A stretch of DNA of 64,000 bases from Lindgomyces ingoldianus. Taxonomy: Eukaryota > Ascomycota > Dothideomycetes > Pleosporales > Lindgomycetaceae. A program made the translations under genes and the position numbers. Under the pieces are notes generated by a model. It saw only the letters and a list, made by a program, of their open reading frames with translations. It was not told the origin of the DNA and did no database searches. Location of the stretch: NCBI RefSeq assembly GCF_010093535.1, contig NW_022985163.1, forward strand, positions 2,644,864-2,708,863, read 5' to 3'. Below, in pieces: positions 58,501 through 64,000 of this stretch. Positions within the stretch are counted from its first letter, which is position 1; every line of letters begins with the position of its first letter.

Positions 58501-61500
58501 TGGATTTTGGTTGAGGGGTATGAAGGCCCGGTTTTATCCATGCTGGAGTATCTCGAACAGGAGAGGCGGGAGCAGGAGGGTAAAGCTGTTCAGGAGGAAC
58601 GTCAAACACTTTCTGAGCTTTAACTGGAGGAGCTGGGGGCTTCATGTCTGCTTGAAGGGATCTAACGGGTGGTACCATTATCCCTAGAGCTGAGCTTAGC
58701 TTCCTCTGCTGCCCCCGAGATATTGAGCGTGCAGAATGTGTCTCCGGCTTCCGCGCGACCCCAGATAAAGGGAGTCCACGAATCCTCCATTTTTGGTAAG
58801 GTTCTGTTGTTGTGTCAGCTTGAGACTCCTCTGACTCGAAAGGGGGTCCAAGAGATCCAGGTTGGCGACCAAGGTCCACTGTTGGAACCCTGGGAAGTCT
58901 GCTAGGTACTTGTTTAGGAATTTCCTCGGCTGGGAAAGTAGGCTGATGCCCCGTAGATCGTTGATATACCTCAATGCGTACGGGCTCTTGCTGTACGATC
59001 TCATCAGCAGTTCTAGGAGCAGTTGGTTGATGCTCGAGGGACGTCAGGGTTAGTTGTTTAGATAGGATATCAGGAGAGCTCAGTGGACGGTAGATTGCTG
59101 TGGGCTCCTCTTGCACTTCGGCCGCTTTCTCTTCAGGCGGTGACGGCTCGTTCATCACAGAAGAGGGCCGTTTAAGAACAGTTTCCCTTCGAGTTAGAAC
59201 TCGGCTTGGTTTCCTTGGTACCTTTGGCTCGGGCCCTGGTGCTTTAGCGGTTGGAACATGACTTGGACTCCTTGGTACCACGTCTTCTGGGTCGTGCTCT
59301 CGCTCTGTTTGCGTCTTCTGCTCCATCATGAACGAAGCGGTTGGGACTGCGTTATAGATATCCAATGCAGCCAGAGGCTTATCAAGTACTGATGAATGCG
59401 TCGAAGGAGATGAGTGGGGAACAATCTCCTCTTCAGGAACCATGGTTGGCTCTCTCGACACTCGTGTGGAATTTTTGGATACAGGCGCCGTTTCTTTGCG
59501 TGGTGAGGTAATTTCGAGGAGTTCTTCGAAGTGCTCCGCCTCCTGTTCATTGGGGGATGTAGGTCGCAGCTCTAATTCTTCGATAGCAATAGACTTCCTA
59601 GACAGAGTGATTTTAGGTTTTTGTGGAGGCCCCAGGTTGATCAAGGGCTCCTCGTGAGGCTCCGATTCGATTTCAAGAGTCGACTGGCTAGTGAAATGTC
59701 GTGCAGTCCTTGGCTTTATCTCCTCATTCACAACAGCATCGTCAAGACGAACTGGAGAGATATCCTTTGTAGCAACTCGCGTGAGCTTTCTGGATATTGG
59801 TGCAGAAGTCCTTCTACTAGAGGGCTCTACCTGTTCTGTCTTATCTCCTAGTTGCTCTTGAGCACTGACTTCCTGTTCGGACCCTGAATCAGCGCCCATA
59901 TGCCGTCTAGTCATTCTATTCATGGTGATCGCTTGCTCAAGGCTCCCTTCACGAGTAGTTACCTCTCTTGATACTGAAGTCGGTTTCCTTACAATACTGA
60001 TTGGAGGTGAAGGAGTCCTCACTCGCGCAGTAGGCTGTCTTGAAACCACAGTGGGTTGTCGAGAGAGCTGCGGGGAAATCAAAGGCCCCTCTTCTAGTAG
60101 TTCTGGAGAAGGAGTATGCTCGCGTATCGTAGTTCGTCGAGATTGAGTAGTTGGCTGGCGAGAAATATGAGTAACGCTTCGAGATACAGCAGTCGGCTTA
60201 CGCGATATGATGGTTCCATGCCTCTCAAATCCTGGGGCCATTTCTTCCATTGCTTTAGGCTTGGGTTCACCCGCAACTGGCTCCTCACTTGCAAATCCAG
60301 TTGCATGTCGAGACAGCCCATGGGGAAGTCTTGTAGACGCTTGGCGAGAGGCAGCGGACTGTTCAACATCGTCCCTTTCGATACGTTGGCTTGTGGATCT
60401 AGAAAAACGCCGAGAAGGTAGTGACACTAATTCGAAAGATTCAACCTCACCCTCAGGCCCAAAAGTAGTGAGATTCTCTAGTGAACTTAACTCCTGAAGC
60501 TGTGTCGCACTTATCGGAGGAGGAAATCGGACCCTGTCAACTATTTCAGGCTCATGCTCGGAGATGGAAGAGGTTCCCGAACCCATGGACTGTTCTAAAT
60601 CTGGTGACAACGCGGGCTCTCTCTTGACATCCTCCATAGCCTGTCGGCTCGTTGCAGGAGGACCATCAGAGCGAGTGGTTGAACGGAAAGACTCAGGTAA
60701 TCCGGCTGGCTGTTCTAAATCTAGTGCTGATGCGAGTTCGCTCTCGATTTTCTCTGTAGTCGGACGGCTTATACCTATTGTAGAAGGTCCTTCGGAGACA
60801 GTGCTTGGTTCAAAGGATTCAGACAACCCCGGCTGGATCGTGGGTTGACTCTCGGCCTGAATTGGCTCACGATTAAGCTGGCCTAGTTTGCCAGGTGTTC
60901 GAATTCTCATATGTGCCTCTATTGGAGAACGGGGCGGCGAGCTTTCCTCCTCGACAATGGACGGCTCACGCTCTTGTCGAAGTATGCGGCGGGTAATAGC
61001 TCGCCCAATCACTTCAGGCTTTTCCCTGAGCCGAACTAATGGCTGGTTTGGTCGCTTCTCTAACGACATCTCTTTGGTAAATTGGCGCGTTATTACTCTT
61101 TGAATGGCTGTCTCGATGTCTGGTTCGGTGGCGCAAGTACTGTCGGACACGTCTTCTTCAGTAGGAATCATAAGCTGTCTCTCTTTCTTAGTAGGCTCTC
61201 TTGAGACTCGCGACGGTACGTTTTCCCTCCGAGAGGACATTTGCTGAATGGCAGGGGCATCTTTAACCTCTGAAACAGAGCTTACTATGCTAGGGGAAGG
61301 CTCTTGGTTTGCCGATCTTCGGGTTGGTCGACGAAAGGTCCCCGTGGGTATTTGCGCTGGAGCCTGCTCTGACAGAGTCGACTGCCTCTCTGTAATAGCA
61401 AAATCATCGAGAAAAGCTCTCCGTAATGTTGGTTGTCGCGAGAGGGGAGTAGGAATATCCTCAGGTTTTTGGTCTGTAGACAGTTCAGAGGTAAGGGTCT

Positions 61501-64000
61501 CAGGGCTTTCCACGAGCGTGGCTTGCGTGGTCTTTCTCGAAGGCGTATACAGTGTCACCCTAGTCACCATACGCTCAGTGATAGGCTGTTGCGATTCTGA
61601 TTCTGACTTCTCAACAGCCATTCGCGTGACTGGTAGCTGAAAGTCAACAGGCTCAGTTCCTGCATGTTCTAGTCCAGACCCTGTTTTGGTTATGGTCGCA
61701 TCACCCTCACTTCCCGAATACACCGAAGAGCCAGTTTCAGTTGGTTCTCTTCCAAGTCGGCGCTCAAGGTCGTCCACCCGATCTTGAAGCTCGAGAATAG
61801 GCTCCGTATATGCCCTAGGCTGCTTCTGGACCTCCCTGTAGTCTTCGGGCTTATAGTTTGGTTCTTGATTGTAGTCGGACTCACTTTCTGGTTCATATTT
61901 CGGCTCTCTAATGGTTGTTGCCGACTCTAGTGTAGGGAGCATCTCAAGAACTGTGGTGATAGAGTCGATAGCAGCAGGAAGCTCTGACTGTGCCACCTCG
62001 AGCCATTGTTGAATCTCCTCGGGTGGGATGGATTCAATGTCCTGCAATCCTTGGGAGATGGTTGAAACGCATTGTGGCTGCGTTTGAATATGGGTAAGTA
62101 CTGGACTGAGTCGCCTTTCGTTGACCTCTTGATCTAGTGTTCTCGGTATTTCATCGGCGACAGTATCTCCTGACTTGTTTCGGAATTGGGTGGAAGGTCT
62201 TGACAATCCAGTGGAGACTTTGGTGAGCACTCGTTCGAGAGGGTCAAGACCCTCTTCAAAATATTGACGCTCTCGCAGGTGGACATCAAGGTCTTCCGCG
62301 ATGGTATCTAGCTCATCCATCAGCTGGCTGCGTGCCTCCGATAACTCTGTCAATTGCCTGCGAGTCTTCTGAAGCCAAGAGTCTTCGGTGGGCTGGCCAT
62401 CTTCGACAACCTTCTCTTCTCCTATTGGAGGAGTAGGTCTTGGTGAGATTATTGTAGATGTTGGAGGGGAGTCTTCAATAGGTGCATTCAGGAACTCGGC
62501 TTCGTCTTGGATGCTCGGCCTTATGTCAAGATCGACGCCAAGGTCATCGGCAGCGGAGTTCACTAAATCGATCAACTCTGGAATCGACTTCGTGCTCTCT
62601 CTTAGGCTTGATCGCGAGTCATTGAGATTCGGCCCAACCTGCCCTGGCTCGCCCACATTCAACTTTTCTACAGCCTTAGGAGGAACATACGGACATGGAG
62701 GGATATAATCACACACTTGTGGGTAGTTGCAAGGTGGAGGATACCCAGAAGGGTCGTGCTTGCAGGGTGGAGGATTACATGGTAAGGGACGACAAGGCAT
62801 GGTGCAAACACTACTATCCCTGCACCGGTCGACAAGGTCTTGGGATACCCTTCGCAGCTGAGAAATGCTAGGTTGACCGGATCTGATATTGCTGATTACC
62901 TGCTCCAGCGTATTCGCATGCTCTGTGATAATGGCGTCGATGATGACACCGAGGTCTTTAGCAAAGGTATCTCCACACCTGTCTGGTGGAATGCACTCAG
63001 AATGGTGGTGACGGCGTGTTAACCTACGACTGCAGGACTGGACATATTTCTTCGAGCTTGATGTACTCGACGAGCTTGCCGTGGATGAATCTGTGGTGGC
63101 ACGCTTTTGCCTTGCTTGGTGTTTTGCTCTTGTCGCTTCTTTAGGCGCAGTGCTGGTGCTATTCGTTGCGCACTGACGACAAGGTTTTGCGGAAGCTTTA
63201 TCTCGATGCTCATCCTGCTCGAGATTCGAGAAGTGGCCACAGGAGCGTTTGGCCCAATCTCCAGGATCTCGTAGAGGTCTTGTTGTCCTGAACGACCCAC
63301 GAGGTTTGATTCTTGCGCCAGGAAAACCGAAATCTTTGGTCACGCGTCGCCCGTAAGAGCCTCGCCAATCAACATGATCCGGGACGAGAGTATCATGGTA
63401 ACCTTCCTCCACGCCAACAGCAGAAGGAGGAATAGCAGCAGGAGCGGTGCTTTGTCGAAAGAAACTGCTCGGTGTACTGCTGGAGCCATCATGACTAAAT
63501 CCATTTGCGGGGACCTCGTCCAAGTTTGCAGTCGTTGCGATGGGCTCCCCAAAGTTACGAACGTATGTCTTGACATCCTCATCTTGGCCTGCAGGGGTAG
63601 GTTTTGAAGACATCCGTCCAAGTTGTAGTCGAGGGTTAGAAATCTCGGCTTGATCTAAATGAGCGCTGCGTAATTGTTTCCGGCTGGACTGCCTTGAAGT
63701 TGTGGTGTCAACTTGGTGGGTTGGCACACGGTGACGGTCTGCTTTGGACTCTTGCCTTGACTTTCGCCGTCTGTCTTCGTAGTCTGGGGTCTTTTCTGCC
63801 GCTTTGCCGGACTGTTTCCTCCAGGAACGCCTTCGAAGATCGCGATCAGTGTCCTTACGTCTGGCTTCCCGAGCTTGTTTGGGATCATCCGGAGCTAGAA
63901 CGTCATCGATCTCAGCAGCGCTCATGGATTCCCGTACATATTGACGTCTCACAGGTTCTTCAGACAAACGAGATCGGCTAAATCTCTTAGATTCTTCAAT
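55516..64000 (-). CDS. 3' part of a giant low-complexity protein (partial)
   Basis: Exon 64000-58294 is open to the window edge and joins over a 55-nt GT-AG intron (58239-58293) to exon 58238-55516, giving at least 2,809 residues with the N-terminus missing. No catalytic domain is visible. The first part is basic and charged ([17 protein letters not shown]). A Cys/Pro-rich segment with repeated PPC and CNYP follows, then helical acidic stretches ([20 protein letters not shown]). About 1,100 residues follow with many S-R-[KQE]-P-T motifs, each an R-x-x-T/S kinase-type site, at least a dozen copies. After that come Pro-rich sequence and WGERPKEEP. Exon 2 begins with R-R-N/D-rich imperfect repeats, then 21-residue repeats and a basic tail ending FGWGRG. 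Such size and composition recall fungal tethering scaffolds, for example septal Woronin-body tethers, but this is inference only. Confidence 0.85.
56525..56845 (-). repeat. 63-nt tandem repeats in the giant gene
   Basis: About five degenerate units recur every 63 nt (unit starts near 56525, 56588, 56651, 56714, 56777). They encode 21-residue repeats of the type [16 protein letters not shown] in the gene's frame. Because 63 is divisible by three, the other frames repeat as well. One of them is therefore open for about 300 codons. Confidence 0.75.

Noticed and set aside
55516..64000. Identification of the giant protein as the Woronin-body tether leashin
   Set aside because: Only size and composition agree; no diagnostic conserved segment is recognised, and the N-terminal part is missing.

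Overview
The window looks like nuclear DNA of a filamentous ascomycete (Pezizomycotina). The genes carry short phase-consistent introns of about 46-110 nt with fungal CTAAT/CTAAC-like branch points. The gene types are typical of moulds: multi-exon P450, Baeyer-Villiger-type flavin monooxygenase, DHA1-like MFS transporter, a GPI-type GH18 chitinase with a chitin-binding domain, and a PP1 catalytic subunit. I cannot place the class or genus from the sequence alone. All exon joins were built by hand from splice signals and reading-frame continuity, and each join keeps an open frame.

Layout. Bases 1-177 are the 3' end of a gene entering from the left. Bases 178-9778 are a gene-poor, degraded-looking island. 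The only convincing gene there is a two-exon, six-cysteine small secreted protein at 2515-2984. Bases 9779-19701 hold four neighbouring genes: a P450, an MFS transporter, a flavin monooxygenase and a convergent DHA1-type MFS transporter. This set could serve oxidation plus export of a small molecule, but no backbone synthase is visible. A cell-wall chitinase follows at 22274-25335. Then come an uncharacterised proline-rich coiled-coil protein (26493-29477) and a stand-alone PARP-like protein (31349-32638).

Bases 32639-40048 are a second gene-poor stretch with AT-rich patches and a diverged repeat. Next are a leucine-rich-repeat protein with a tiny first exon (40049-42606) and the PP1 phosphatase (44664-45840). 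The right part is on the minus strand. It holds a secreted, probably GPI-anchored protein built on a DYRG-cysteine repeat (47678-50635), a small single-pass membrane protein (52031-52802), and the 3' part of a giant low-complexity protein of at least 2,809 residues (55516 to the window edge).

The most interesting items are the DYRG-repeat wall protein with its near-identical 105-nt units, the six-cysteine secreted protein in the gene-poor island, the giant protein with 21-residue repeats that hold more than one frame open, the P450 with a roughly 100-residue charged insertion after its heme cysteine, a GC-AG intron, and the PARP-like protein that seems to lack the third residue of its catalytic triad. 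No rRNA, tRNA, CRISPR or intact transposon was recognised.
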